The translations under genes were made by a program, and so were the position numbers. From Acidobacteriota bacterium (GTDB taxonomy: Bacteria; Acidobacteriota; Terriglobia; UBA7540), in assembly GCA_004298155.1 (NCBI GenBank), contig SCRD01000024.1, positions 248,001 to 312,000 of the forward strand: a DNA stretch of 64,000 bases, given 5' to 3'. Below are positions 26,801-34,516 of the stretch, one piece after another. Each line of letters starts with the position of its first letter. Positions within the stretch are counted from its first letter, which is position 1. The notes under the pieces are model-generated. The model was not told where the DNA came from. It saw nothing but the letters and a program-made list of their open reading frames with translations, and did no database searches.

Positions 26801-27270
26801 CTACTCTGGCAAGACGCGCGCGACAACTGCTCCTCACGGTCACCGAGCCTCGGATGAAGGCGTTCTGTAACCGGCTTCTTGATACCGAGATGGCGGAGCC
26901 AGAATGGATCGAGTCCGTCGGGAGCCTCCTGTGCTCAATCCCGCCGTCCAGATGGTCGGACGCCGACGTCGACCGGTTCAGTCAGGAGCTCGCCCATATC
27001 TGCACACGTTTTCAACGGATCGAGGCGCTTGCATTTGACACGCATCGCGAGGGCGACGCGGAGTCCGCGACGCGGTTTACTATAACGCAGTTAGATGGCT
27101 CCGAAACCAACCGGGTGATTTACGTAACAAAGGAAGAAGAGGCTCGCGTGAAGGAAGTTGAAAAGAGGGTATCCGAGATTTTGGCTGAGGCATCCTCCGT
27201 CGGGCTCGCGGGGGCGGTTCGGGCGCTTTGGGAAGCCCTTTGTGCGCATTCAGAGGGGGTGACGCAGTGA
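23791..27270 (+). CDS. sspC: Large P-loop ATPase, SspC-like
   Basis: A 1159-residue ATPase. Seen: Walker A in GDYGSGKSSFALLLAHLFG (residues 65-72 for the core) and Walker B in LLIILDELGKFLEYG with Asp-Glu at about 191-192. An arginine- and leucine-rich middle follows, then a long C-terminal part with no motif I can name. In SspBCD modules the ATPase SspC drives the modification complex. BrxC/PglY-type ATPases of BREX have a similar size and P-loop context and are an alternative relation. The start at 23791 has GAGG six bases ahead and overlaps sspB by 23 bases. The end overlaps the next gene (GTGA). Confidence 0.75.
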   Translation: MHAEQISDLFRVQERFLRSAHLERDFADAKALKGYILTPQTTMYLKQLAGGLDDNSGQRAWRITGDYGSGKSSFALLLAHLFGTQRGHLPGHLRQALDFKSLGIQKPQLVPVLTTGAQEPIAVALLRSLHRTLLDTCGRGRPPAIMGQIQTQLASVPRTPIPDATVVRLLTEAATHVVAAQKGSGLLIILDELGKFLEYGALHPEVQDVLLLQSIAEAAARSGRNPLFVVGLLHQGFNAYAEHLSQSAQKEWEKVAGRFDELVFNQPLEQTAKLIADALNIRTEELHRCVTAEMRRDMAALLDLGWYGAAFTRKSLLDIAPRLYPLHPSVIPVLIKLFSRFGQNERSLFSFLLSNEPFGLKDFARQPIANREFYRIHNLYDYARYSFGYRLGRESFRSHWNHIDSMVESFPAENITELQIMKTVGLLNLVDSAYLLPSEQALVLSIAAEEPEMKGCLRRLKSKCVMYHRGVAGGYCLWPHTSVNLEKAYGEATRRLGQAPRRVAPYIDTYLETRPIVARRHYIKTGNLRHFEVCFSPVDQLSRHLGFDSERTDGRIIVALCETEEERVSALQFAESDAVHGRSEILIAIPRPLRVLGRLVQEVQWWEWVIANTPELANDSFATEEVSRQVAAARDALHQRLKSFISVQHSGSGDLCWFRQGNRLAIARGSELVAYLSTVCEEIYRQAPKIENELVNRRVLSSAAAAARMRLLEGIFAASSKPYLGMEQTKKPPEMSIYLSILKRAKLHREGGHSWVLVVPKASADPCSVRPALERIQELFDSNGSRRIKVSAIFGELRKAPFGIRDGLAPILLAVYAVINEQHIAFYDNGAFMREMVGLDVMRLVKRPEIFEIQYCKMAGLRTELFERLLKVLGIERVSDGRRSEQKSVDILDVVKPLSVFAAKLQPFTQKTKRLPAHAVAVRTALLTAREPATLLFHDLPVACGFSHFTEKSAQSKKEIDLFVAELKSCLTELRMAYPALLDRIKTEIVEACGIQGTPMEFRATLARRARQLLLTVTEPRMKAFCNRLLDTEMAEPEWIESVGSLLCSIPPSRWSDADVDRFSQELAHICTRFQRIEALAFDTHREGDAESATRFTITQLDGSETNRVIYVTKEEEARVKEVEKRVSEILAEASSVGLAGAVRALWEALCAHSEGVTQ

Positions 27271-28073
27271 GCAAAACGGTTCGCCACATTCTAAGTTTGT
27301 CGGGAGGGAAGGATAGTGCGGCTTTAGCCATCTATATGCGGGACCGCGTTCCGCAGATGGAGTACATTTTTCACGATACGGAGCGGGAGCTACCGGAGAC
27401 ATACGAATACTTAAGTCGGCTTGAGGCTTACCTAGGAAAACCAATTCACAAGACGCGTCCGGATTATAGCTTCGATAAGTGGTTAGAAGTATTCGGGGGA
27501 ATGATTCCGTCCAGCCATCGCCGTTGGTGCACGAAGCTCCTCAAGCTGAATCCCTTCGAGGACTATATCGGCGATGACCGGGTGGTGAACTATGTAGGTC
27601 TCCGTGCGGATGAGGAGCGGGAGGGCTACATCAGTCACAAGGCGAACATCCGTACAGTCTATCCGTTCCGCGAGGACGGTAAGGGCATTGAGGACATCAT
27701 CCAGATTCTGGAGGACTCCGGTCTTGGCTTGCCGACGTTTACAAAATGGGGACGGACTCGGTCGGGTTGCTATTTCTGTTTTTTCCAGCAGAAGATCGAA
27801 TGGGTTCGCCTGAAGGAGACACACCCTGATCTTTTCGAAAAGGCGAAAGCGTATGAATACGCAAATAAGAAAAACGGGAATGCGTTCTATTGGAGCGGAG
27901 ACGAACCGCTTGAGGAGTTGGAGAAACCCGAGCGAGTAGCGGAAATCAAAAAGAAGTGGGAGGTCGGGAGAGCAGCACGCCTAAAGGGCAATTCGGACAA
28001 ACTCGTGCAGATACTTGGAGGAGCCGATCCCGAGGATGAAGAGCGGGTCGGCTGTCTCATCTGCCAAATCTGA
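27267..28073 (+). CDS. sspD: PAPS reductase-family ATP pyrophosphatase, SspD/DndC-like
   Basis: A 268-residue PP-loop protein. The adenylation motif SGGKDSAALA lies at residues 12-21. Cysteines consistent with an iron-sulfur site occur in HRRWCTK, in GCYFCFF (Cys168 and Cys171) and in the C-terminal GCLICQI. DndC and SspD use such a fold to activate the DNA backbone and transfer sulfur during phosphorothioation; BREX type 4 BrxP is another relative. The start is a GTG at 27267 overlapping the sspC stop, preceded by GAGGGGGTGA. No cysteine desulfurase (SspA/DndA) gene is present, so sulfur would have to come from an IscS-like enzyme encoded elsewhere. Confidence 0.85.
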   Translation: MSKTVRHILSLSGGKDSAALAIYMRDRVPQMEYIFHDTERELPETYEYLSRLEAYLGKPIHKTRPDYSFDKWLEVFGGMIPSSHRRWCTKLLKLNPFEDYIGDDRVVNYVGLRADEEREGYISHKANIRTVYPFREDGKGIEDIIQILEDSGLGLPTFTKWGRTRSGCYFCFFQQKIEWVRLKETHPDLFEKAKAYEYANKKNGNAFYWSGDEPLEELEKPERVAEIKKKWEVGRAARLKGNSDKLVQILGGADPEDEERVGCLICQI

Positions 28074-28090
28074 GGCCCATCCTACCGACA

Positions 28091-29929
28091 ATGAATTGGG
28101 TAAAGTTCGTTCGCCAATACGGTCCGATTCCGCGCAACGATAATATGTACGACGAGCACATCCAGGGTGCGGCCCGACGTGCTCATGTGCGCCCAATCAG
28201 CTTCGAACATCCGTTCCGCAATGACGTGCTTTCTCTTTTTGACACGACTCGCGAGCCGGTATCCGTGATCTTGACAGGCGATGCGGGCGACGGGAAGACG
28301 CATTTGTGCCGCGAAGTCTGGCAGAAGCTTACGGGAGCGACGACTGCGCTCACTGAGCCCTATCTGCAGGCATCGTTCACCGGTGCGGGAGGGCGCACCA
28401 TAACGGTGCACATTATTAAAGACCTAAGTGAATGGGCACCGCAACGGGATGCCGTTTGGGAACCGCAGAAACAAGTGGTGCTGCAACAATTCTGCCGCAG
28501 CATTTTTGAGCCAAATCCTTCGGACGTGTTCTTCATAGCCGCAAACGATGGGCAACTAGTAGAGTCGTGGCGGCGGTTAGCTGACGACGAATATGTCGTG
28601 CGAACACGTCGGCTGCTCGAAACGCTGCTCGTCGAGAACAAACAACAACTCCCCGGCATCCACCTTATGTTCTTTAACCTTAGCCGTTGCAGTTCTGCTC
28701 TGCTTTTCGATCGGGCCCTTGACGCCTTTGTGGGCCACGAAGGATGGGAAGAATGCCTGCAACTCCATTCGGCAGAGCATGAGTTCTTCGGGGCAAAGTG
28801 TCCGATTCGCCACAACTATGAACTCTTGCACAAACCATTGGTGCGAAAGCGACTTCGGGCGCTGCTCGAACTGTGCGACTTGAACGATCTCCATACCCCT
28901 ATTCGGCAAATCCTTCTCTTATTATCCAACGCATTGCTTGGCCATCCGGATGTGAAAGACGGAGTGATGCGTCCAACCGACGTACCCGCCGTGATTCAAA
29001 GCGGCACGGTCTCGAAAGCGAGCCTGTACAGCAATATCTTCGGCGAAAACCTTTTGGAAAACCGCCGCGTGGCCATTACAGTTTTCGATTACCTGGGACG
29101 CTTTCGTATCGGCCACGAGACTACAAATGAAATTGACAACATTTTGATCTTTGGTGAAGCGGACGAAAAATTTCGTCGCCATTTTGACATGCTCGTCGGA
29201 AGCGATACGTTCTACGGAGCGGACGACCTCTATCGAGCTGCCCAGTTGCAATATCTGGAGGGAAGCGAAGAAGAATCGCGTCATAAACCCTTTCTGCAAC
29301 TCCTCGTGCATAAGCGTCAGGGATTGTTCTTCACCGTCCCAGAGGACTGCGAAGAGGAACTCAACCTCTGGGAAATGACCGTATTCAAATACGCGGGGGA
29401 GTATCTTTCCCACCTCATGCCAACACTGCGCGTGGGTCGTCCGGTAGAGCAGCCTATTCTGTCCCGGCTTGTAAGGGGCCTTAACCGAGTGTTTGCAGGA
29501 ATGCTTGTTTCGAGCGATCGCGAACTGCTTCTTGCAACAAGCCTCTCTTTTTCGAATGCCAAAATCAGTCGATTGCTTGAAGACCGGCTTTCTGTTAGGC
29601 CCCGGCGGGACGAAAAGATCGACGTTATTCTCGGCAATGGCATACCAAGACTGAGGGTGTGCCTCACAAACCAAATTTGGCGATGTCTGGATTTGCACCT
29701 CGTGCGCTATGAATTTCTCAGCCGCGTCGCCGAAGGAGCGCTGCCCAGTAGTTTCTCCCGGGAGTGCTACGAAGATATTCTCGCCTTCAAGAGCCAGCTG
29801 CTGGCGGCTGTCGCCGAACGGGAGCAGTCACACGCGACGAATGAGGACGATCTGCTCACGGTGCGGCTCCTTAATCTGGACGATGCAGGTAATCCCATGG
29901 AGGAGGTCATCGAGGTGCTGAATGATTGA
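28091..29929 (+). CDS. P-loop ATPase, DptF/SspF-like restriction component
   Basis: A 612-residue protein with Walker A GDAGDGKTH at residues 63-71, preceded by the strand VSVILT. This resembles the DptF style of phosphorothioation-dependent restriction ATPases (GxxGDGKSH). Later sequence has no named motif: FFIAANDGQLVESW (about 150-163) looks like a Walker B/sensor region and the C-terminal half is helical. It starts 17 bases after sspD and its end overlaps the next gene by eight bases. By position it should be the first gene of the restriction (effector) half; candidates for homology are DptF, SspF or PbeA, which I cannot separate without alignment. Confidence 0.6.
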   Translation: MNWVKFVRQYGPIPRNDNMYDEHIQGAARRAHVRPISFEHPFRNDVLSLFDTTREPVSVILTGDAGDGKTHLCREVWQKLTGATTALTEPYLQASFTGAGGRTITVHIIKDLSEWAPQRDAVWEPQKQVVLQQFCRSIFEPNPSDVFFIAANDGQLVESWRRLADDEYVVRTRRLLETLLVENKQQLPGIHLMFFNLSRCSSALLFDRALDAFVGHEGWEECLQLHSAEHEFFGAKCPIRHNYELLHKPLVRKRLRALLELCDLNDLHTPIRQILLLLSNALLGHPDVKDGVMRPTDVPAVIQSGTVSKASLYSNIFGENLLENRRVAITVFDYLGRFRIGHETTNEIDNILIFGEADEKFRRHFDMLVGSDTFYGADDLYRAAQLQYLEGSEEESRHKPFLQLLVHKRQGLFFTVPEDCEEELNLWEMTVFKYAGEYLSHLMPTLRVGRPVEQPILSRLVRGLNRVFAGMLVSSDRELLLATSLSFSNAKISRLLEDRLSVRPRRDEKIDVILGNGIPRLRVCLTNQIWRCLDLHLVRYEFLSRVAEGALPSSFSRECYEDILAFKSQLLAAVAEREQSHATNEDDLLTVRLLNLDDAGNPMEEVIEVLND

Positions 29930-31481
29930 TCCCGAGTCTATCGTCCCCCCGCCACATCCAAATGAGCACAAGATATCCCCTTGGGTGGATGAGCAGATTT
30001 GGGGTCACCGCTTGTGGGATTCCGAATCATCCTGGCTCTTATTTCTGGAATTCCTCACCGTCGCCGAAGCATGTTACCGCGATGGAAGGCTCCTCGCCGA
30101 AGGCGAGAGCTTTCGGCCGCTTGCCTTTAAGCCCTATAAGCGAATGTACCTGCGCAACATCCTTTTCAATAACGATGAAATATTACGCATTGCCGAACGG
30201 CATCCGGACAATCCATCGGCATGGACTGCCTGGATGGAATCGATGGAGGAGAAAGCGTTCGGAATCCCGGCACCCCGGGATTTTTCTTACCTCAAAAGGA
30301 GATTCCATTCGTTCCACCAATTTGCTTCGATCGTTGCGATGATCCGCGGAGCCGACGTGGAAGGAATGAAGAATAAACGGTGGACCTCCCGCTTTGTGTT
30401 TCCGTTCGGTCCGAATGCACTGTATGAAGACCTTATCGGCAATCCCTCCTCCGGAACTGTGAGCCGCGATTATGTGAATTTCGGCCGTACCGGGGAACTT
30501 TTGTATCTGATGATATCCCGTTCGAGCCTGCGGGGCGAATTACAGCAGGGTCTTGAAGGGGTATTAAGGCCCAAGGGCCCTTGGAACAGATTAATCGGCC
30601 TCCTCCAGCCAAACGCTGAGGACGATGACCGTTCAACGCGGGGCAACAGTTACTTGCCCTACAAATATCACCCGAGCTTCGACCAGCTTGCCCGGGACTG
30701 GGTCAGCATTCTCGAGCTGCCCATGCCACAGTATGACGCCTTCCCTCACCTCGTCACGCTGGGCGCGCTTCACGTTTTGCTGTACCAACTGGCGGCTGCG
30801 CTCGAATGGCTTGGGAAGGGTGATGCCGTGCAGATCGTCTGTGAGATTGTTGCTCCAAAGAGATCGCTCGTCAGAGAGCTTTCGTCCGACAGCTATTTGG
30901 AGAATAACTTGTTGCCCGCGCACGCGGTTGGCGTCTACATCGACGACATTGCCGCTTCCGCAGAATGGCGCCAAGCGCTCGCAGAGCCCGGCACATTCAT
31001 TCGGTGCCGTCAGATTCTACAGGACCGGGTGCGATGGGGAGAAAGCCCGACGGATTACGACGGTCCGAGCGACTCTGAAGCTCTTCTTGCGGAGTTACGA
31101 GCCTTCGCTCTCGCCGGCCATAAGCAGCATGTTGCGAATATCCATCGGTCCTATGGCCGTGATATCGGCCTCGTCTCGAAACGCGGCACGAATAAACTGC
31201 GTTATGCCCCTACTGATGGTTTACTAAAGACATTGCTTCTTGCCAATGTCGCCGATCGAATGGAATTAAATGCGTTTCTCCAACGCCTTCACGAGAGGTA
31301 TGGATTCATTATTGACGATCGCCAAGCCGAAAAAGCATTGGCGAAGGAGTTGTTTGACAAGAAAGCGTTTAAGGCGAACTCTAGAAGGTTGGAGGAACGG
31401 CTTGGGAGCTTGGGATTGTTGCGGCGGCTTTCGGATGGCTGCGCGTATGTCGAAAATCCTTACAGAAATCGCTCATTATGA
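29922..31481 (+). CDS. Unknown protein, second gene of restriction module
   Basis: A 519-residue soluble protein with no motif I recognise. It is rich in aromatic and charged residues at the N-terminus (HKISPWVDEQIWGHRLWDSE) and has a helical C-terminal region ending in a winged-helix-like stretch (FLQRLHERYGFIIDDRQAEK). Gene order, an eight-base overlap with the ATPase before it and a four-base ATGA overlap with the next gene say it is a core part of this system. The DptG or PbeB/SspG position would match. Function is not assigned. Confidence 0.5.
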   Translation: MIDPESIVPPPHPNEHKISPWVDEQIWGHRLWDSESSWLLFLEFLTVAEACYRDGRLLAEGESFRPLAFKPYKRMYLRNILFNNDEILRIAERHPDNPSAWTAWMESMEEKAFGIPAPRDFSYLKRRFHSFHQFASIVAMIRGADVEGMKNKRWTSRFVFPFGPNALYEDLIGNPSSGTVSRDYVNFGRTGELLYLMISRSSLRGELQQGLEGVLRPKGPWNRLIGLLQPNAEDDDRSTRGNSYLPYKYHPSFDQLARDWVSILELPMPQYDAFPHLVTLGALHVLLYQLAAALEWLGKGDAVQIVCEIVAPKRSLVRELSSDSYLENNLLPAHAVGVYIDDIAASAEWRQALAEPGTFIRCRQILQDRVRWGESPTDYDGPSDSEALLAELRAFALAGHKQHVANIHRSYGRDIGLVSKRGTNKLRYAPTDGLLKTLLLANVADRMELNAFLQRLHERYGFIIDDRQAEKALAKELFDKKAFKANSRRLEERLGSLGLLRRLSDGCAYVENPYRNRSL

Positions 31482-34400
31482 ATACTGCTGGTCTTATCGG
31501 TGCCATTGCAGCCCGTTACTTGCAAGATCAACTTGAGGCCATCGGCGAAGATTCGAGCGGGACTGCCCGATTCATTATCGACTGTCTGACGGCCGAACAG
31601 ACAGCGTCAGTCGCAACCGCAATCCTGCAGGACGCACAGCTCGCACCCCAGATTGAGATCAAGCTCCCGGCCAGCTTCATGGCCGGCCAAGGATTGCCGG
31701 ACTCGGTTTTGACTGATCACCGTGCCACCCATTTCCGCAATGCTACATGCGAAAAACCCGTATTGCTAGTCGCCAACACGGGCGACGACGAGGAGCAGTC
31801 GCTCAAAGAACTCGTACCGATCGGGGCTTCCCAGCTTCAGGATCGGCCGGACCTGTGGGTCAGAGTGGCAGCAGAGGGGCTGCTACTAACCTCGGACCAT
31901 CGTAAATGGTGGGAGCGCGCATTGGCCGGCTTGTGCGAGTTGCGGATATCCTCGCTTGATCGTCTTGCGGGGTACGTTCTACAGACCCGTGTTGGAATTC
32001 AAGAAGATGGTCTCCCCGTTATCGTAGCGCTGGGAGCCGCTTTGTCCGCGCTGCGCATTCCACGCGACTCCGCGTATTTTAACAGCCTTAACGAAAAGAC
32101 GAGAGGCTACACCTCACGATGGAAGAAGCTGTTCGACACGGCCCAGAAGAAACGTGCGTGCTTTCTGCTGAAGCAGACCCCTTCACAGGTACCACTCACC
32201 GAGGATGATCTTCAGACAACATTCGAGAGGGTCAAAGACAGCATTCCCGAAACGGTGCATGACATCGTCCGAGCATTTATCTCCTCACCCGCTGGATGGC
32301 ATGACCAGTCCGTGCAGCTTTCCATGTGCGAGTGGGAAGCGGTGGCGCCCTTATTCGATGGCTTCAAACGAGTGCCGTTCAATCTTGGTCAGGCGACCAT
32401 CGACTTCTACGACGAGCGGCAACCGGAGTTGCTCAATGACGCCGAGCTGGACTACCTAAAGCGTCTCATCAGGCGAAAAACGACGGCCTCGGACGACGAT
32501 GAGGACCGCACGTTCTATGAGGACCACCGGAACGAACTCAAGGAGGAGCGCAAATTAAAATTAGCTTGGGACCGCTTCATCTTCGGGAAGGCGTTTGAAA
32601 CCGAGGATTTTCTGACCGGCATCATGCTTTGCATGGAGCGCCTCTTCAGCCAACAGACTCCGGCAACCGAGCGTCATTTGCGCATCCGTTGTGATCGTGG
32701 CACTAAGAAGGAGCTGCGAGAATTGAACGTCGATGCGGGTATTTTCTTCGCAACCCGGTACAGAGGTCTCAAGGCGCTTTTCGGCAACAAGGTCCAGTGG
32801 GAGGTAGGATCGCTCTTCGAGTTTCCCGCCCTCGTAGAGGACTGGCGGGCGGCACGCAAGCTCAACCACTCCACCGCTCGCGCGGCACTGCAATTGAAGT
32901 TTATCGTCGAACTGGAAATTGAAGTGGCACCCGGCCATTCCGAAGTGAATTCCGCGCAGATGATTTGGCATTTTAACCCAGATGCTGTTATTGCGGGGTA
33001 CGCACGAGACTGGGCCCGGCTGCAAGAGCATCCGCTCGTGTACTGTGGTGCGCACCGCAAGCCGCTCAGTGGCAAAGGTCAATTTCAAACGGTGGACCTC
33101 TCGAACGTGTTCACATTCGTTCCAGTATTTGGCAAAGAGCGGGGAACGTTTGTCGGCGTATACAAGAAGGCGATCGATATTGGAATCGCCTGGCTGCAGA
33201 ACCTGAGTCAAGCCCGGCAGCAAAACTTGATCACCGATGAGGCTGCGGACATCCTTGAAAAGCTCTTTTTGGCGTTTCAGACGAGCTATTCAGCGGCCAT
33301 TTCTTTATTTTCAGAGAAGGGTTTGGTCTCGCACGAACTCCCCCGCCAAATGGAATCATATGCGAGCCTTCTCGATGGCGTTTGCACGCATGCGAAAGGC
33401 GACCGCAACCGCGAACTGCTGTTGCGTCCCCTGCTGAGGATCGGGGTCGTTGCCGTGCAGGGCGGGCGCCCGACGGCAGTCGTCGCGCCATGGCATCCTC
33501 TCCGCCTGGGCGCCACCGCAATAAAGGCGCACTTAGTGAGCGACCTTATCAAGCGTTTACTTGTCCCAAAGCAAGTGGAGTTTGGCGATTCCCGTCTCTT
33601 TTTCAGGGATATGCAGGAATGTCTCTCTCATCCGTTTTATCCTGAGCTTGCGATCGGATGGGATGAAAACCAACCCGAATTGCTGTGCGCCACCGACACC
33701 GTTAGTGATTACACGCTGCACGAGTCGTCCGTCGCGGCCGATGACGGGCTTGACGATACGAACGAGAATCCCGCGGGTGGCGCCAATTGCGTCGTGGACC
33801 TGGTGAAGCGGTATCTCGCTTTGCAGCCACATGAGCACGCGAACCTGTCCGTCGTGTTGTATAACTGCGATTCTTCGCGTCTCCCGCAAGCGGTGGTTGA
33901 GAAGATCGCCGCGATGGATGAGGATGAAGAAAACGAGGTCCGCTGCCAGGTCATTCTGCGACACCGTGATGCCAAGCGTCTGCGCGGTCTTTACGAAAAA
34001 ATCATTGCCGCCTCGGACGGCGATCCCGATGCCTACAGTGCAAGTGAAGCGACCCGCGACTTTATGGCGCGTCTGCGCATTGGCATCATGGCGGATCAGG
34101 CGCCGATTCCGGCAAGTGACGACAGCAGACCAACTGACATAGTGTTTTCGCAGGATGTGATTGCCCGCCACGCCCGCGTGGAGTGGTTCGAAGAAGACGC
34201 TACCCCGGTAGATCCCTTTTCGCTCATTCCGGCACACTGGTCGCGGCGGAGGCCGGCAGCTAGTGATGACCTAAAGTCGGTCGTGTATCTCTGTTGTCCC
34301 GCGCAGACTGTGGAGGGATGGTCGTATTTAGCGGCAATCGGCAGCTTCTATAAAGGCAATTGCGACCGGAATGCGCAGGTGCGCTGGCTCCCGGCGCGTC

Positions 34401-34501
34401 TGTTGGATTTCAGGGACACATCGACCGCGCGGATTTTTGAAGAAACTCACAACCTCGCAACCTGGGTGGTCAATTATGACGAATTGCTGGACCGTCGCTA
34501 G
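31478..34501 (+). CDS. Large unknown protein, third gene of restriction module
   Basis: A 1007-residue protein. I see no Walker motif, no nuclease signature and no membrane segment. The N-terminal part is helical (NTAGLIGAIAARYLQDQLEAIG); an acidic stretch EEDATPVDPFSLIPAHWSRR lies close to the C-terminus; the final part contains YLCCPAQTVEGWSYLAAIGSFY. It is followed after 15 bases by the FtsK-like motor. DptH of other phosphorothioation systems is a protein of roughly 1700 residues with a C-terminal motor domain; the pair here (1007 plus 743) could be that protein split into two genes. This is an inference from size and order only. Confidence 0.45.
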   Translation: MNTAGLIGAIAARYLQDQLEAIGEDSSGTARFIIDCLTAEQTASVATAILQDAQLAPQIEIKLPASFMAGQGLPDSVLTDHRATHFRNATCEKPVLLVANTGDDEEQSLKELVPIGASQLQDRPDLWVRVAAEGLLLTSDHRKWWERALAGLCELRISSLDRLAGYVLQTRVGIQEDGLPVIVALGAALSALRIPRDSAYFNSLNEKTRGYTSRWKKLFDTAQKKRACFLLKQTPSQVPLTEDDLQTTFERVKDSIPETVHDIVRAFISSPAGWHDQSVQLSMCEWEAVAPLFDGFKRVPFNLGQATIDFYDERQPELLNDAELDYLKRLIRRKTTASDDDEDRTFYEDHRNELKEERKLKLAWDRFIFGKAFETEDFLTGIMLCMERLFSQQTPATERHLRIRCDRGTKKELRELNVDAGIFFATRYRGLKALFGNKVQWEVGSLFEFPALVEDWRAARKLNHSTARAALQLKFIVELEIEVAPGHSEVNSAQMIWHFNPDAVIAGYARDWARLQEHPLVYCGAHRKPLSGKGQFQTVDLSNVFTFVPVFGKERGTFVGVYKKAIDIGIAWLQNLSQARQQNLITDEAADILEKLFLAFQTSYSAAISLFSEKGLVSHELPRQMESYASLLDGVCTHAKGDRNRELLLRPLLRIGVVAVQGGRPTAVVAPWHPLRLGATAIKAHLVSDLIKRLLVPKQVEFGDSRLFFRDMQECLSHPFYPELAIGWDENQPELLCATDTVSDYTLHESSVAADDGLDDTNENPAGGANCVVDLVKRYLALQPHEHANLSVVLYNCDSSRLPQAVVEKIAAMDEDEENEVRCQVILRHRDAKRLRGLYEKIIAASDGDPDAYSASEATRDFMARLRIGIMADQAPIPASDDSRPTDIVFSQDVIARHARVEWFEEDATPVDPFSLIPAHWSRRRPAASDDLKSVVYLCCPAQTVEGWSYLAAIGSFYKGNCDRNAQVRWLPARLLDFRDTSTARIFEETHNLATWVVNYDELLDRR

Positions 34502-34516
34502 CTCCTGAACCAGAAT

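Noticed and set aside
27267-28073. Assignment of the PP-loop gene to sulfate assimilation (CysH)
   Set aside because: The context with DUF4007 and the large ATPase, and the extra C-terminal cysteines, fit DndC/SspD-type DNA sulfuration better than assimilatory PAPS reductase.
23791-28073. BREX type 4 interpretation (BrxC plus BrxP)
   Set aside because: PglZ and BrxL genes are missing, and DUF4007 plus the DptF/FtsK-like genes point to a phosphorothioation system; kept only as a distant relation.
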